A DNA stretch of 64,000 nucleotides from Pseudomonas furukawaii (GTDB taxonomy: Bacteria > Pseudomonadota > Gammaproteobacteria > Pseudomonadales > Pseudomonadaceae), in NCBI RefSeq assembly GCF_002355475.1, contig NZ_AP014862.1, positions 930,001 to 994,000 of the forward strand, given 5' to 3'. The notes beneath the pieces are model-generated. The model made no database searches. It had not been told where the DNA came from and saw nothing but the letters and a program-made list of their open reading frames with translations. Shown here in pieces: positions 9,196 to 18,308 of this stretch. Within the stretch, counting starts at the first letter, position 1. Every line of letters begins with the position of its first letter. Position numbers and translations under genes: made by a program.

Positions 9196-9275
9196 TGCCG
9201 CGTTCCGTTTCTGCCTGGGAGAACACTACCCGATGAACGGATTATCAGCGCATTTGAGTGGACCAGCGAGCAGAA

Positions 9276-9809
9276 TCAACGACGAGTTGCTGACAAGTTG
9301 CACCTATCGTCATCGGAGGGTGTTCGAGTTCTCACTCTGCCTGATACGTTGATCACGAGTGCGCGGACGGCGATGCCGTCCCGGCATAGCGTCAAGGTGC
9401 CGTTTGTTCCCGCGACCGTTCCGTCCGGCTTGTAAATGACCGAGTGAGACGGGCGGAATCCGCGCCAATGGACGTAGAGGTCGCCGGGGAGTGGTGTCAC
9501 TCGGAGGAGGCTGTCGTCCGACGCTGGCCCGCCGCCTCCCGGGCTATCCTCGTAGACCATCAGCTGTCCATGCCAATGATTGCTCCGATTGCAGGCTGAC
9601 CGACCTCCGCATATCCCCACCACCTTCCGCTCCATCACCGCCGTGCCACGTGCATAATGCAGCGCCCCGAGCAGTTGGTTGACGGCCTGCGTCTCGCGAC
9701 TGTCTTGCACGGTCGAGACGAGGGCGGGTGTGGCCAGGCTGAGCAGGATGCCGGCGATCAGGAGAACGAAGAGCAGTTCGACGAGCGAGTACCCGAGTGG
9801 TCTTGTCAT
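9276..9809 (-). CDS. fimT: FimT-like pseudopilin (GspH family)
   Basis: A 177-residue prepilin-like protein. MTRPLG is followed by YSLVELLFVLLIAGILLSLATPAL, with the peptidase site (G|Y), Glu at +5 and a hydrophobic helix. The globular part has GspH-family features with cysteines in GICGGRSAC and LTLCRDG and a basic tail (VSGRVRTR). FimT proteins in some Gammaproteobacteria bind DNA during natural transformation. The basic C-terminus here would fit that, but this is inference. The start at 9809 is the ATG next to the leader. It is divergent from thiO, 58 bases apart. Confidence 0.9.
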   Translation of the reverse strand: MTRPLGYSLVELLFVLLIAGILLSLATPALVSTVQDSRETQAVNQLLGALHYARGTAVMERKVVGICGGRSACNRSNHWHGQLMVYEDSPGGGGPASDDSLLRVTPLPGDLYVHWRGFRPSHSVIYKPDGTVAGTNGTLTLCRDGIAVRALVINVSGRVRTRTPSDDDRCNLSATRR

Positions 9810-9867
9810 GGTCGGCGTCCTTGCCTGGGTGGGGTTGTGTGCGGGCAGTCTAAGGCGGGGGTTTTCG

Positions 9868-10977
9868 ATGCCAACCGATGTAGGAAAAAGCGTCGCCATC
9901 GTGGGAGGCGGTGCCATAGGTCTATTGAGTGCCCTGGAGTTGGCCCGGCAGGGCTTGCAGGTAACCCTGCTGGAGCGCGGCGACACGGGGCGCGAGTCGT
10001 CCTGGGCGGGCGGCGGGATCGTCTCACCGCTATATCCCTGGCGTTACAGCAAGGCGGTGACGGCCCTGGCGCATTGGTCCCAGGACTTTTACCCACAGCT
10101 GGGTCAGCGACTGCTGGGCGAAACCGGGATAGATCCCGAGGTGTTCGAGACCGGGCTCTACTGGCTCGACCTGGACGACGAAGCCGAGGCACTGGCCTGG
10201 GCGGAGAGGGAAGGGCGTCCACTGACGTCGGTGCCGATGGCGCAGGTGCATTCAGCGGTGCCGCCGCTAGGGGAAGGCTTTGGTCGGGCGATCCATATGG
10301 CCGGTGTGGCCAATGTGCGTAACCCGAGGCTGACCCGCGCCTTGCGCGAGGCGCTGGTGCGCATGCCGAACGTGTCGGTTCAGGAACACTGCGAGGTCCG
10401 CGGGTTCGTGCGTCGCGAAGGGCGGGTGCAAGGCGTCGAGACTGCACGGGGCGACGTGCTGGCGGATCGCGTGGTGCTGGCGGCGGGCGCCTGGAGCGGG
10501 GATCTGCTGGCTGGGCTCGGCCTGTCCCTGCCGGTGGAACCGGTTAAGGGGCAGATGATCCTGTTCAAGTGCGCCGAGGATTTTCTGCCGGCGATGGTCC
10601 TGGCCAAGGGGCGCTACGCGATTCCTCGTCGTGACGGCCATATCCTGGTGGGCAGCACCCTGGAGCATGCCGGCTTCGACAAGACGCCCACCGCCGAGGC
10701 GCTGGAAAGCTTGAAGGCCTCGGCTTTCGAGCTGTTGCCCGCATTGCGGGATGCCGAATTGGTCGGGCATTGGGCCGGACTGCGCCCAGGGTCGCCGGAG
10801 GGCATTCCCTTTATCGGACCGGTGCCCGGGCTGGAGGGGCTCTGGCTGAACTGCGGCCATTACCGCAATGGCCTGGTGCTGGCGCCGGCGTCGTGCCGGT
10901 TGTTGGCTGACCTGATGCTGGGACGCGAGCCCATCATCGACCCGGCGCCCTACGCGCCGCCCGGCCGCGCAGTGTAG
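9868..10977 (+). CDS. thiO: glycine oxidase ThiO (FAD-dependent)
   Basis: FAD enzyme of the DAO family. In thiamine synthesis it oxidises glycine to iminoglycine for the thiazole ring. The 369-residue product starts MPTDVGKSVAIVGGGAIGLL, with the Rossmann GxGxxG fold. Further on are ESSWAGGGIVSPLYPW, the FAD contact VVLAAGAWSG, and the C-terminal WAGLRPGSPEG / NCGHYRNGLVLAP signature of ThiO. The start at 9868 was chosen because the dinucleotide fold begins directly after it. The same gene lies next to pilR and fimT in P. aeruginosa. Its TAG stop is part of the adjacent REP element. Confidence 0.93.
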   Translation: MPTDVGKSVAIVGGGAIGLLSALELARQGLQVTLLERGDTGRESSWAGGGIVSPLYPWRYSKAVTALAHWSQDFYPQLGQRLLGETGIDPEVFETGLYWLDLDDEAEALAWAEREGRPLTSVPMAQVHSAVPPLGEGFGRAIHMAGVANVRNPRLTRALREALVRMPNVSVQEHCEVRGFVRREGRVQGVETARGDVLADRVVLAAGAWSGDLLAGLGLSLPVEPVKGQMILFKCAEDFLPAMVLAKGRYAIPRRDGHILVGSTLEHAGFDKTPTAEALESLKASAFELLPALRDAELVGHWAGLRPGSPEGIPFIGPVPGLEGLWLNCGHYRNGLVLAPASCRLLADLMLGREPIIDPAPYAPPGRAV

Positions 10978-11103
10978 GAGCCGGCTTGCCGGCGAATGGC
11001 CTGGGGTTGTTTCGCGAGCGAGCTCGCTCCTGCGGGCGCGCGGTGCAGGAGCCGGCTTGCCGGCGAATGATGCGGGCCGCTTAGCGAGCGAGTTCGCCTG
11101 CGA
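10974..11103. repeat. REPIN pair: two inverted-REP doublets between thiO and pilR
   Basis: Two doublets, each made of GTAGGAGCCGGCTTGCC followed by GGCGAA and, after a spacer, the inverted partner beginning with TCGCGAGCGAG or a diverged form. The first (10974-11033) starts at the thiO stop codon. The second (about 11043-11103) is eroded in its right half. thiO and pilR converge here, so the hairpins may also limit read-through. Confidence 0.85.
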
Positions 11104-11110
11104 GTCGGTA

Positions 11111-12448
11111 TCAATCGATACCCAGCTTCTTCAGGCGATAGCGCATGGAACGGAAGGTCAGGCCCAGGCGCTGCGCCGCCGCCGTCCGGTTCCAGCGGGT
11201 CTCTTCGAGCGCCTGCATGATCAGCTTGCGCTCGATGTCTTCGAGGTAGTCCTCCAGGTTGTCGATCTGGGCCAGGCTGGCCTCGCCGGCCTCCGCGACG
11301 CCGCTGGCCTCGGCCAGTCGGAGGTCGCGGGCCTGGATCTGGTCGTCCTCGCAGAGGGTGTAGGCGCGCTCCAGCATGTTCTCCAGCTCCCGCACGTTGC
11401 CGGGAAAGCGGTAGCACTTGAGCTTGTCCAGGGCCTCGGGGGCCAGGGTCGCGGCGGGCAGGCCGCTCTGCTGGGCCAGGCGCTTGAGCATGGCCTCGGC
11501 CAGCAGCGGGATGTCCTCGCGGCGCTCCCGCAGGGGCGGCACGCTGAGTTCGATGACGTTGAGGCGGTAGTAGAGGTCCTGGCGAAAACGACCGGCGGCC
11601 ACTTCGGCGGCGAGGTCCTTGTGGGTGGCGCTGAGGATGCGCACGTCCACCACCACCTCCTGCTGGCCGCCCACCGCACGCACGGCCTTTTCCTGGATGG
11701 CCCGCAGCAGCTTCACCTGCATCGGCAGGGGCAGGTCGGCCACCTCGTCGAGGAACAGGGTGCCGCCGTTGGCGGCCTGGAACAGGCCCTGCTTGTCTTC
11801 CACGGCGCCGGTGAAGCTGCCTTTCCTGTGGCCGAAGAATTCGCTTTCCATCAGTTCGGAGGGGATGGCGCCGCAGTTCACCGGGACGAAGGGGCGCTCC
11901 GCCCGTGGCCCCTGTTCGTGGATCAGGCGCGCCACCAGTTCCTTGCCGCTGCCGGATTCGCCACTGATGTAGACCGGCGCCTGGCTGCGGGCGAGCTTCT
12001 GGATCTGCTTGCGCAGCGCCGTCATGGGCGGCGACTGGCCCAGCAGGCGGCCATCCACCGGCGGCTCCTCGCCGTCCGGCGTGCTGAGGCGCAGGGCGGT
12101 GTTGACCAGCTCCCGCAGGCGGCCGAGGTCCACCGGCTTGGTGACGAAATCGAAGGCGCCGGCCTTGAGGGCGTTCACCGCGGTATCCAGGCTGCCGTAG
12201 GCGGTGATCATGGCCACCGGTACCAGCGGATGCCGCTGCTGGATGTGCTGCACCAGCTCCAGGCCGGTGCCGTCGGGCAGGCGCATGTCGGTCAGGCACA
12301 GGTCGAAGGCTTCCCGGGCCAGCCAGTCGCGGGCTTCCTTGAGGTTGCGGGCGCTGCGGGTGTCGAGCTTCATTCGCCCGAGGGTGATTTCCAGCAGTTC
12401 GCGGATGTCGGGTTCGTCGTCGACGATCAGGGCTCTCTGTCGGGTCAT
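11111..12448 (-). CDS. pilR: sigma-54 response regulator PilR
   Basis: A 445-residue NtrC-family activator. The receiver domain (about 1-120) holds the DDE acidic pocket and phospho-acceptor in CLTDMRLPDG, and Lys in VTKPVD. The AAA+ domain (about 135-365) has Walker A GESGSGKE, GAFTGA-type loop GSFTGA, Walker B GGTLFLDEV and the arginine fingers. The C-terminus is a Fis-type helix-turn-helix (NRTAAAQRLGLTFRSMRYRL). It is encoded two bases after pilS. In P. aeruginosa, PilR activates the sigma-54 promoter of pilA. A matching promoter lies at 35747-35762 in this window. Confidence 0.96.
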   Translation of the reverse strand: MTRQRALIVDDEPDIRELLEITLGRMKLDTRSARNLKEARDWLAREAFDLCLTDMRLPDGTGLELVQHIQQRHPLVPVAMITAYGSLDTAVNALKAGAFDFVTKPVDLGRLRELVNTALRLSTPDGEEPPVDGRLLGQSPPMTALRKQIQKLARSQAPVYISGESGSGKELVARLIHEQGPRAERPFVPVNCGAIPSELMESEFFGHRKGSFTGAVEDKQGLFQAANGGTLFLDEVADLPLPMQVKLLRAIQEKAVRAVGGQQEVVVDVRILSATHKDLAAEVAAGRFRQDLYYRLNVIELSVPPLRERREDIPLLAEAMLKRLAQQSGLPAATLAPEALDKLKCYRFPGNVRELENMLERAYTLCEDDQIQARDLRLAEASGVAEAGEASLAQIDNLEDYLEDIERKLIMQALEETRWNRTAAAQRLGLTFRSMRYRLKKLGID

Positions 12449-12450
12449 GT

Positions 12451-14052
12451 TCAGCTCAGTTTGCGCGGATGGGCGAAGGTGATGCGGAAGCAGCTTCCGC
12501 CCGCCTCCCGCGGCTTGTAGTCAAGGCGGGCCTGGTTGCTCTCGCAGAGTTCGCGGGAGAGATAGAGGCCGAGGCCGGTGCCCTTGTTCTCGGTGGTGAA
12601 GAAGGGTTCGAAGATGTTGTGCACCTGTTCGGGGGGGACGCCTTCGCCGTCGTCTTCCACTTCCAGCACCGGCAGGTCGCTTTCCGGGTCGCGGAACAGC
12701 CTGAGCCAGACCTGGCCCTGGCCGTGCTTCCTGGCGCTGTAGCGCAGGCCGTTCTGCACCAGGTTGGTCAGCACCTGGGTCAGCTGGTGCGGGTCCATGC
12801 GGGTCTGCAGGGTGCTGCCGAGGGTGTGGAGGTGCAGGGTCTGGCCGGGGGCAGCCGAGCCGCGGAACTCACTGGCGAAACGGGTCAGCCAGTACTTCAG
12901 GTCCAGCAGCTGGGGCTCCGACTGGCGGCGCCGCGACAGCTGGAGGACGTTCTCGATCACCAGGTTCATGCGCCGGGAGTGGTCCTGGATGATCTGCGCC
13001 AGGCGCCGATCCGGGCCGTCCAGCTCCTCGGACTCCTGCAGCAGCTGGGCGGCGTGGCTGATGGCGCCCAGCGGATTGCGGATCTCGTGGGCGATGCCGG
13101 CGGTGAGGCGACCGAGGGAGGCGAGCTTGAGTTGCTGGGCCTGCTGGGCGATCTGGGAAATGTCGTCGAGGAAGACCAGGGTGTTCTGCTGGTCCCCACG
13201 GGGCAGCGGCACGAAGCTGGGCTGCAGCGTGGGGCCATCGGCGAAGGCCTGGAGGCTCTGGGGGCGCAGGGTGGGATTGGCCAGCCACTGTTCGAGGCTC
13301 CCCAGCAGCGCCGGGCATTGCACCGCCAGATTGCGGCCCTGGAGTTCGTCGCGACCCAGCAAGGCCAGGGCACCGTTGTTGGCCAGCAGGATCCGGTTGC
13401 GCGGGTCCAGCACCAGGATTCCGGTGCGCATGCGTTCCAGGATCTGCGCATTCAGCGCTTCCAGGCTGGCCACGTCGGCGGCACGCTGCTCGGCCAGGGT
13501 TTCGCTCAGCTGCAGGCGCCGGCTGAGGCCCTGGAGGAAGAGTGCGGCGGCGAAGCAGAGGGCGCCGAAGCCGCCGGCCTGGACGAACTGGGTGTTGGCC
13601 CTGGGATGGCTGAGGCTCAGGTAGAAGGTCAGGTAGATCAGCGCGAGGGTCGCCACCGCCGCCACCAGCAGGCCGATGCGGCCGCGCAGGAGGATATTGG
13701 AGATGGCCACCGAGACGACGATCAGGTTGGCCACGCCGCTGGGAGTGCCGCCGCCGGCGTAGAACAGGCAGGACAGGATCAGCACGTCCACCAGCGCCAG
13801 GCTGAACACCTGCACCATATGGCGTGGGCGCGGCACGGCCACCGCGATCAGGCTGTTGATGATCAGGTAGAACCAGGCGGCGTTGCGGAACAGCTCGGGT
13901 CGAGCCAGCTCCATGAACTGATCGTCGAGTTCACTGGAGATCAGCCCCACCAGGGTGAGGCCGATCAGCAGCCGGTAGAGGCTGTAGAGGCGGAATATCC
14001 GTCGCCCCTGGGCGCTGAGTTCGGAGGGGGCGGGGAGCGTCTCAGCGTTCAC
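12451..14052 (-). CDS. pilS: pilus sensor histidine kinase PilS
   Basis: Membrane histidine kinase of 533 residues. Six predicted membrane helices fill roughly the first 175 residues (IGLTLVGLISS to LCFAAALFLQGL). A PAS-like region (ERMRTGILVLDPRNRILLANN), the H-box GIAHEIRNPLGAISHAAQLL, the N-box NLVQNGLRYSA and the GTGLGLYLSREL ATP lid follow. The start was taken as the GTG at 14052, 11 bases inside the end of the upstream small gene, because the homologous protein begins with a short Val/Met-x-Ala-Glu segment. In P. aeruginosa PilS senses pilin in the membrane and controls PilR. Confidence 0.94.
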   Translation of the reverse strand: MNAETLPAPSELSAQGRRIFRLYSLYRLLIGLTLVGLISSELDDQFMELARPELFRNAAWFYLIINSLIAVAVPRPRHMVQVFSLALVDVLILSCLFYAGGGTPSGVANLIVVSVAISNILLRGRIGLLVAAVATLALIYLTFYLSLSHPRANTQFVQAGGFGALCFAAALFLQGLSRRLQLSETLAEQRAADVASLEALNAQILERMRTGILVLDPRNRILLANNGALALLGRDELQGRNLAVQCPALLGSLEQWLANPTLRPQSLQAFADGPTLQPSFVPLPRGDQQNTLVFLDDISQIAQQAQQLKLASLGRLTAGIAHEIRNPLGAISHAAQLLQESEELDGPDRRLAQIIQDHSRRMNLVIENVLQLSRRRQSEPQLLDLKYWLTRFASEFRGSAAPGQTLHLHTLGSTLQTRMDPHQLTQVLTNLVQNGLRYSARKHGQGQVWLRLFRDPESDLPVLEVEDDGEGVPPEQVHNIFEPFFTTENKGTGLGLYLSRELCESNQARLDYKPREAGGSCFRITFAHPRKLS

Positions 14053-14278
14053 CGGAGCTCCGGTCCTGCTCCAGGTGGGCCTGGCTGCAATACCAGCGAT
14101 CATCCTGGGTCAGGGCGTGGCTGCGCGGCAGATGAACGCCGCAGTGGGCACAGCGCACCATGGGGTGGCCCTCGTCCTCCCGTCGGGGTTGCTGGCGGGG
14201 TGTGGAGGGGGTCTTGAAACGGCGCCACAGCCAGATGGCGGCGAAGATCACGGCAATCCAGAACAACAGGCGAAACAT
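14042..14278 (-). CDS. PP0621-family small membrane-anchored zinc-ribbon protein
   Basis: A 78-residue protein with one N-terminal membrane helix (LLFWIAVIFAAIWLW) followed by a basic linker and a small metal-binding motif (RCAHCGVHLPRSHA, then YCSQAHLEQ). I recognise it as the PP0621 family found next to pilS in pseudomonads. Its function is unknown. The end overlaps the pilS start by 11 bases, so it is probably co-translated with the kinase. The CxxC...C/H cluster suggests zinc binding, which is inferred from the pattern. Confidence 0.85.
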   Translation of the reverse strand: MFRLLFWIAVIFAAIWLWRRFKTPSTPRQQPRREDEGHPMVRCAHCGVHLPRSHALTQDDRWYCSQAHLEQDRSSGER

Positions 14279-14433
14279 GCCCAGGGTGCTCTCTTGTCAT
14301 TGGAAAGCGGCCAGTTTATCCAAGCCGGTAGTCCGCGCACAGAGACCGGCCGCACGCCGCCGAGACTTGTCCGGTTTTCGTCCGGTACGCGGCGGAGTAT
14401 GGTGGCTCTGAAGCAAGCACACCGGGAGGCGCC

Positions 14434-16065
14434 ATGCGCCACAGCCTGCGAATCGTGATGGCCCAGCTCAATCTCCGTGTCGGCGATGTGCAGGGCAATA
14501 CCCAGCGAGTCATCGAGGAGGCGAACGCCGCCCGCGACTCATGGGCGGCGGACGTCATCGTCTTTCCCGAACTCACCCTGTGTGGCTATCCGCCCGAGGA
14601 CCTGCTGCTGCGCTCCAGCATGCAGCGGCGCATCGAGCAGGGCCTCCAGCGGCTGCGGGACGAGGTGCGCGGCATCTACCTGGTGGTCGGCTATCCCTGG
14701 CTCGAAGCCGAGCGGCGCTTCAACGCCTGTGCGGTGATCGCCGACGGCGAGCTGCTGGCGACCTACTACAAGCAGCGCCTGCCCAACTACCGGGTGTTCG
14801 ACGAGCGACGCTATTTCGATCCGGGCGACCAGCCCTGCGTGGTGGACATCAAGGGTGTTCCCGTGGGGTTGTCCATCTGCGAGGACATCTGGTCTCCCGG
14901 CCCCCTGGCTCAGGCGCGGGCGGCCGGGGCGAGGCTGATGATCAGCCTGAACGCCTCGCCTTTTCACCTGGACAAGCAACTGGAGCGTGAGGAGATGCTG
15001 GCCGAACGGGCGCGGGAGACCGGCGTGCCGGTGATCTACGTCAACCAGGTGGGAGGCCAGGACGAACTGGTGTTTGATGGCGGCAGTTGCGTGGTGGATG
15101 CCGAAGGACGGGTCTGCCAGCGGGCGGCGGGCTTCGTGGAAGGCTTGTTCCCGGTCGACCTGCATCGCCAGGAGGGCCGCTGGGTGCCGCGCCAGACCCA
15201 CTGCGCGGAGCTGCCGGAGCTCGAGGCCAGCGTCTACCAGGCGCTGGTGGTCGGGGTTCGCGACTACGTGGGAAAGAACGGCTTCAAGGGCGTCGTGCTC
15301 GGCGTGTCCGGCGGGATCGACTCGGCCCTGAGCCTCGCGGTGGCCGTCGATGCCCTGGGGCCGGAGCGGGTGGAGGCGGTGATGATGCCCTATCACTACA
15401 CCGCACAGGTCAGCCTGGAAGACGCCGAGGCCGAGGCGCGCCTGCTGGGCGTCGCCTATCGGGTGCTGCCCATTGCGCCCATGGTGGAGGCTTTCCAGCA
15501 GGTGCTGGCGCCGGCATTCGGGGGGCTGCCCCGGGACGCCACCGAGGAGAACCTCCAGGCGCGCTGTCGCGGCACCTTGCTGATGGCGATCTCCAACAAG
15601 AAGGGCAGCCTGGTGCTGACCACCGGCAACAAGAGCGAGATGGCGGTGGGTTACGCCACGCTCTACGGCGACATGGCGGGCGGCTTCGACGTGCTCAAGG
15701 ACGTGCCCAAGACCCTGGTGTTCCGCCTGGCCGAGTACCGCAATCGCCTGGGCCAGGTGATTCCGGCGCGGGTCATCGAGCGTCCGCCCTCGGCGGAGCT
15801 GTCGCCGGACCAGCGTGACGAGGACTCCCTGCCGCCCTATCCGGTGCTGGACGAGGTGCTCAAGCTCTATATCGAGCACGACCTGTCGGCCAACGCCATC
15901 ATTGCCGAAGGCTTCGACGAGGACCTGGTGAACCGGGTGCTGGCGATGGTGGATCGCAACGAGTACAAGCGCCGCCAGGCGGCGGTGGGCGTGCGGGTCA
16001 CCCAGCGGGGGTTTGGCCGGGACCGGCGTTACCCCATCACCTCTGGCTGGCGATTGGGGGATTGA
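14434..16065 (+). CDS. nadE: glutamine-dependent NAD+ synthetase
   Basis: Final step of NAD synthesis: amidation of nicotinate adenine dinucleotide with ammonia released from glutamine. The 543-residue protein has an N-terminal nitrilase-type amidase (about 1-260) with the Glu (VFPELTLCGYPPEDLL), Lys (YYKQRLPNY) and Cys (SICEDIWSPG) triad regions. The C-terminal ATP-pyrophosphatase has SGGIDSALSLA. A GGGAGG site precedes the ATG. This two-domain form differs from the short ammonia-dependent NadE. I do not recall it at this position between pilS and bamD in P. aeruginosa, so it may be a species-specific location. Confidence 0.95.
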   Translation: MRHSLRIVMAQLNLRVGDVQGNTQRVIEEANAARDSWAADVIVFPELTLCGYPPEDLLLRSSMQRRIEQGLQRLRDEVRGIYLVVGYPWLEAERRFNACAVIADGELLATYYKQRLPNYRVFDERRYFDPGDQPCVVDIKGVPVGLSICEDIWSPGPLAQARAAGARLMISLNASPFHLDKQLEREEMLAERARETGVPVIYVNQVGGQDELVFDGGSCVVDAEGRVCQRAAGFVEGLFPVDLHRQEGRWVPRQTHCAELPELEASVYQALVVGVRDYVGKNGFKGVVLGVSGGIDSALSLAVAVDALGPERVEAVMMPYHYTAQVSLEDAEAEARLLGVAYRVLPIAPMVEAFQQVLAPAFGGLPRDATEENLQARCRGTLLMAISNKKGSLVLTTGNKSEMAVGYATLYGDMAGGFDVLKDVPKTLVFRLAEYRNRLGQVIPARVIERPPSAELSPDQRDEDSLPPYPVLDEVLKLYIEHDLSANAIIAEGFDEDLVNRVLAMVDRNEYKRRQAAVGVRVTQRGFGRDRRYPITSGWRLGD

Positions 16066-16124
16066 CGCCCATCCGGCGGAAGGGGCGCCGCGTGTCTGGC
16101 CGGGAGGCTCGGGCCCCTGAAACG

Positions 16125-16152
16125 AAGAAGGGAGGCCCTGGCCTCCCTTCTT
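16125..16152. terminator. bidirectional terminator between nadE and bamD
   Basis: A perfect 12-bp inverted repeat (AAGAAGGGAGGC, loop CCTG, GCCTCCCTTCTT) lies between the convergent ends of nadE and bamD. The A-rich and T-rich flanks of the stem serve as the U-tract in either direction. Confidence 0.85.
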
Positions 16153-16169
16153 GCGCATGACGCTGAATA

Positions 16170-17189
16170 TCAGTCGAACAGGCCGAAGGTCATGTAGCTG
16201 AACCAGGAGCGGTCGTTGCTCTTGGTCTCGGACTGGGGCGCTTCTTCCTGCACTTCGCCCTGGTTCTCCGGCAGCAGCTCTTCCGGGATCTGCTCCTTGG
16301 CGTCTTCGTACTGCTTGATCACATCCTGAGCGGCGCGAGTCTCGCCCGGGGGCAGCGGCGCATCGCTCTCGATCAGGCCCAGGGTGGCCTTGGCCAGCCA
16401 GGTACGGTTGTCGGCTTCCTCTTCGCGGGGCACGAACTGGCCATCCACCAGGCTCGGGTGATCCGGGTAGTTGAGCTTCAGGGTTTCCAGGCTGGTGGCC
16501 GCCAGCTCATTGAGGCCCAGGCGCTGGTAGGACTCCACCATCACGGCCAGGCCATCGCCCACGGCCGGGGTTTCCTGGAAGTTTTCCACCACGTAGCGAC
16601 CACGGTTGCCGGCGGCGACATAGGCCTGGCGGGTCAGGTAGTAGTGGGCCACGTGGATTTCATAGGCCGCCAGCAGGTTGCGCAGGTAGACCATGCGCTG
16701 CTTGGCATCCGGGGCGTAGCGGCTGTTGGGGAAGCGGCTGGTGAGCTGGGCGAACTCGTTGTAGGAGTCGCGGGCGGCGCCCGGGTCGCGCTTGGTCATG
16801 TCCAGCGGCAGGAAGCGCGCCAGCAGGCCACGGTCCTGGTCGAAGGAAGCCAGGCCTTTCAGGTAGTAGGCGTAGTCGACGTTCGGGTGCTGCGGGTGCA
16901 GGCGGATGAAACGCTCGGCGGCGGACTTGGCGGCCTCCGGCTCGACGTTCTTGTAGTAGGCGTAGATGAGTTCCAGCTGTGCCTGCTCGGCGTAACGGCC
17001 GAAGGGATAGCGGGATTCCAGGGCCTTCAGCTTGGCGATGGCGGGGGTGTAGCTGCTGTTGTCCAGATCGGCTTGGGCCTGCTGGTACAGCTCGGCTTCG
17101 CTCAGGTTCTCGTCCACCACTTCTTTATTGGAGGAACAGGCGGCGGTGAGGGCGAGAGTGGCGATCAGCAGCAGGTGTTTCACTTGCAT
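16170..17189 (-). CDS. bamD: outer membrane assembly lipoprotein BamD (ComL)
   Basis: Essential lipoprotein of the BAM complex that inserts beta-barrel proteins into the outer membrane. The 339-residue precursor has a signal peptide and lipobox LTAAC, with Cys at residue 18. TPR-like repeats follow ([54 protein letters not shown], the family core). The acidic C-terminal tail (about 290-330) extends beyond the E. coli protein, as is usual in pseudomonads. It is divergent from rluD with a 147-base gap, the same pairing as in PAO1. Confidence 0.95.
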   Translation of the reverse strand: MQVKHLLLIATLALTAACSSNKEVVDENLSEAELYQQAQADLDNSSYTPAIAKLKALESRYPFGRYAEQAQLELIYAYYKNVEPEAAKSAAERFIRLHPQHPNVDYAYYLKGLASFDQDRGLLARFLPLDMTKRDPGAARDSYNEFAQLTSRFPNSRYAPDAKQRMVYLRNLLAAYEIHVAHYYLTRQAYVAAGNRGRYVVENFQETPAVGDGLAVMVESYQRLGLNELAATSLETLKLNYPDHPSLVDGQFVPREEEADNRTWLAKATLGLIESDAPLPPGETRAAQDVIKQYEDAKEQIPEELLPENQGEVQEEAPQSETKSNDRSWFSYMTFGLFD

Positions 17190-17336
17190 GGCGGCTTGCG
17201 TCCCTGTGACGGCTGGCTGTCGTGCCTGTAGCCGTCCTGTTATGATGAGCGCCCCGGAACCCCCGGGACAAAGACGCAGTATTTAACCACAAGCGCGTAA
17301 CCGAAACCAAAGGCTGCGCCCCCTCCGTTGTCGAGC

Positions 17337-18308
17337 ATGTCTTCCATCAACAAACAGGTCATCCAACTCAGCGCCGAGGTACCGTCCGAACTGGGCGGGC
17401 AACGCCTCGACCAGGTCGCTGCACAACTCTTCCCCGAGCACTCCCGTTCCCGCCTCGCCGGCTGGATCAAGGAAGGGGTCCTGACCGTCGACGGCAGCGT
17501 GCTGCGCCCGCGGGACATCGTTCATGGCGGCGCCCTGCTGGAGCTGGATGCCGAACAGGAAGCCCAGGGTGAGTGGATCGCCCAGGACATCGAGCTGGAT
17601 ATCGTCTACGAGGACGACCACCTGCTGGTCCTGGACAAGCCGGCCGGACTGGTGGTGCACCCCGCCGCCGGCCACGCCGACGGCACCCTGCTCAACGCGC
17701 TGCTGCATCACGTGCCGGGGCTGGCCAATGTGCCGCGCGCCGGCATCGTCCACCGTCTGGACAAGGACACCACCGGCCTCATGGTGGTCGCCAAGACCCT
17801 GGAAGCACACACCAGCCTGGTGGCGCAGCTCCAGGCGCGCAGCGTGAGCCGGATCTACGAAGCGGTGGTGGTGGGCGTGATCACGGCCGGCGGCAAGATC
17901 GACGCACCCATCGGCCGTCATGGCCAGCAACGCCAGCGCATGGCGGTGGTGGCGGGCGGCAAGCCGGCCGTGACCCACTATCGCGTGCTGGAACGCTTCC
18001 GCTCCCATACCCACACCCGGGTCAAGCTGGAGACCGGCCGCACTCACCAGATCCGTGTGCACATGGCCTATGTGAACTTCCCGCTGGTGGGTGACCCCGT
18101 CTACGCCGGGCGATTCCGTATCCCGCCGGCGGCCAGCCAGACGCTGGTGCAGACGCTCAAGGACTTCCCGCGGCAGGCCCTGCATGCGCGCTTCCTCGAA
18201 CTGGATCATCCGGCGACCGGCGAGCGCATGAAATGGGAGTCGCCGCTGCCGGATGATTTCGTCTGGCTGCTGACCCTGCTGCGCCAGGACCACGAGTCCT
18301 TCGAATGA
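17337..18308 (+). CDS. rluD: 23S rRNA pseudouridine synthase RluD
   Basis: Makes pseudouridines in helix 69 of 23S rRNA. The 323-residue protein has an N-terminal S4 RNA-binding domain (LDQVAAQLFPEHSRSRLAGWI), the catalytic motif GIVHRLDKDTTGLMVVAK with the nucleophilic Asp in RLDKDT, and the RluA-family motif GRTHQIRVHMA. The ATG at 17337 is preferred. An in-frame TTG nine bases earlier would add three residues. It overlaps pgeF by four bases, so the two form one operon. Confidence 0.96.
   Translation: MSSINKQVIQLSAEVPSELGGQRLDQVAAQLFPEHSRSRLAGWIKEGVLTVDGSVLRPRDIVHGGALLELDAEQEAQGEWIAQDIELDIVYEDDHLLVLDKPAGLVVHPAAGHADGTLLNALLHHVPGLANVPRAGIVHRLDKDTTGLMVVAKTLEAHTSLVAQLQARSVSRIYEAVVVGVITAGGKIDAPIGRHGQQRQRMAVVAGGKPAVTHYRVLERFRSHTHTRVKLETGRTHQIRVHMAYVNFPLVGDPVYAGRFRIPPAASQTLVQTLKDFPRQALHARFLELDHPATGERMKWESPLPDDFVWLLTLLRQDHESFE

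Noticed and set aside
17217-17246. A sigma-70 promoter for rluD (TATGAT at 17241-17246)
   Set aside because: The -10 is good, but no acceptable -35 is found at 16-18 bases (CTGTCG is three of six). Not called.
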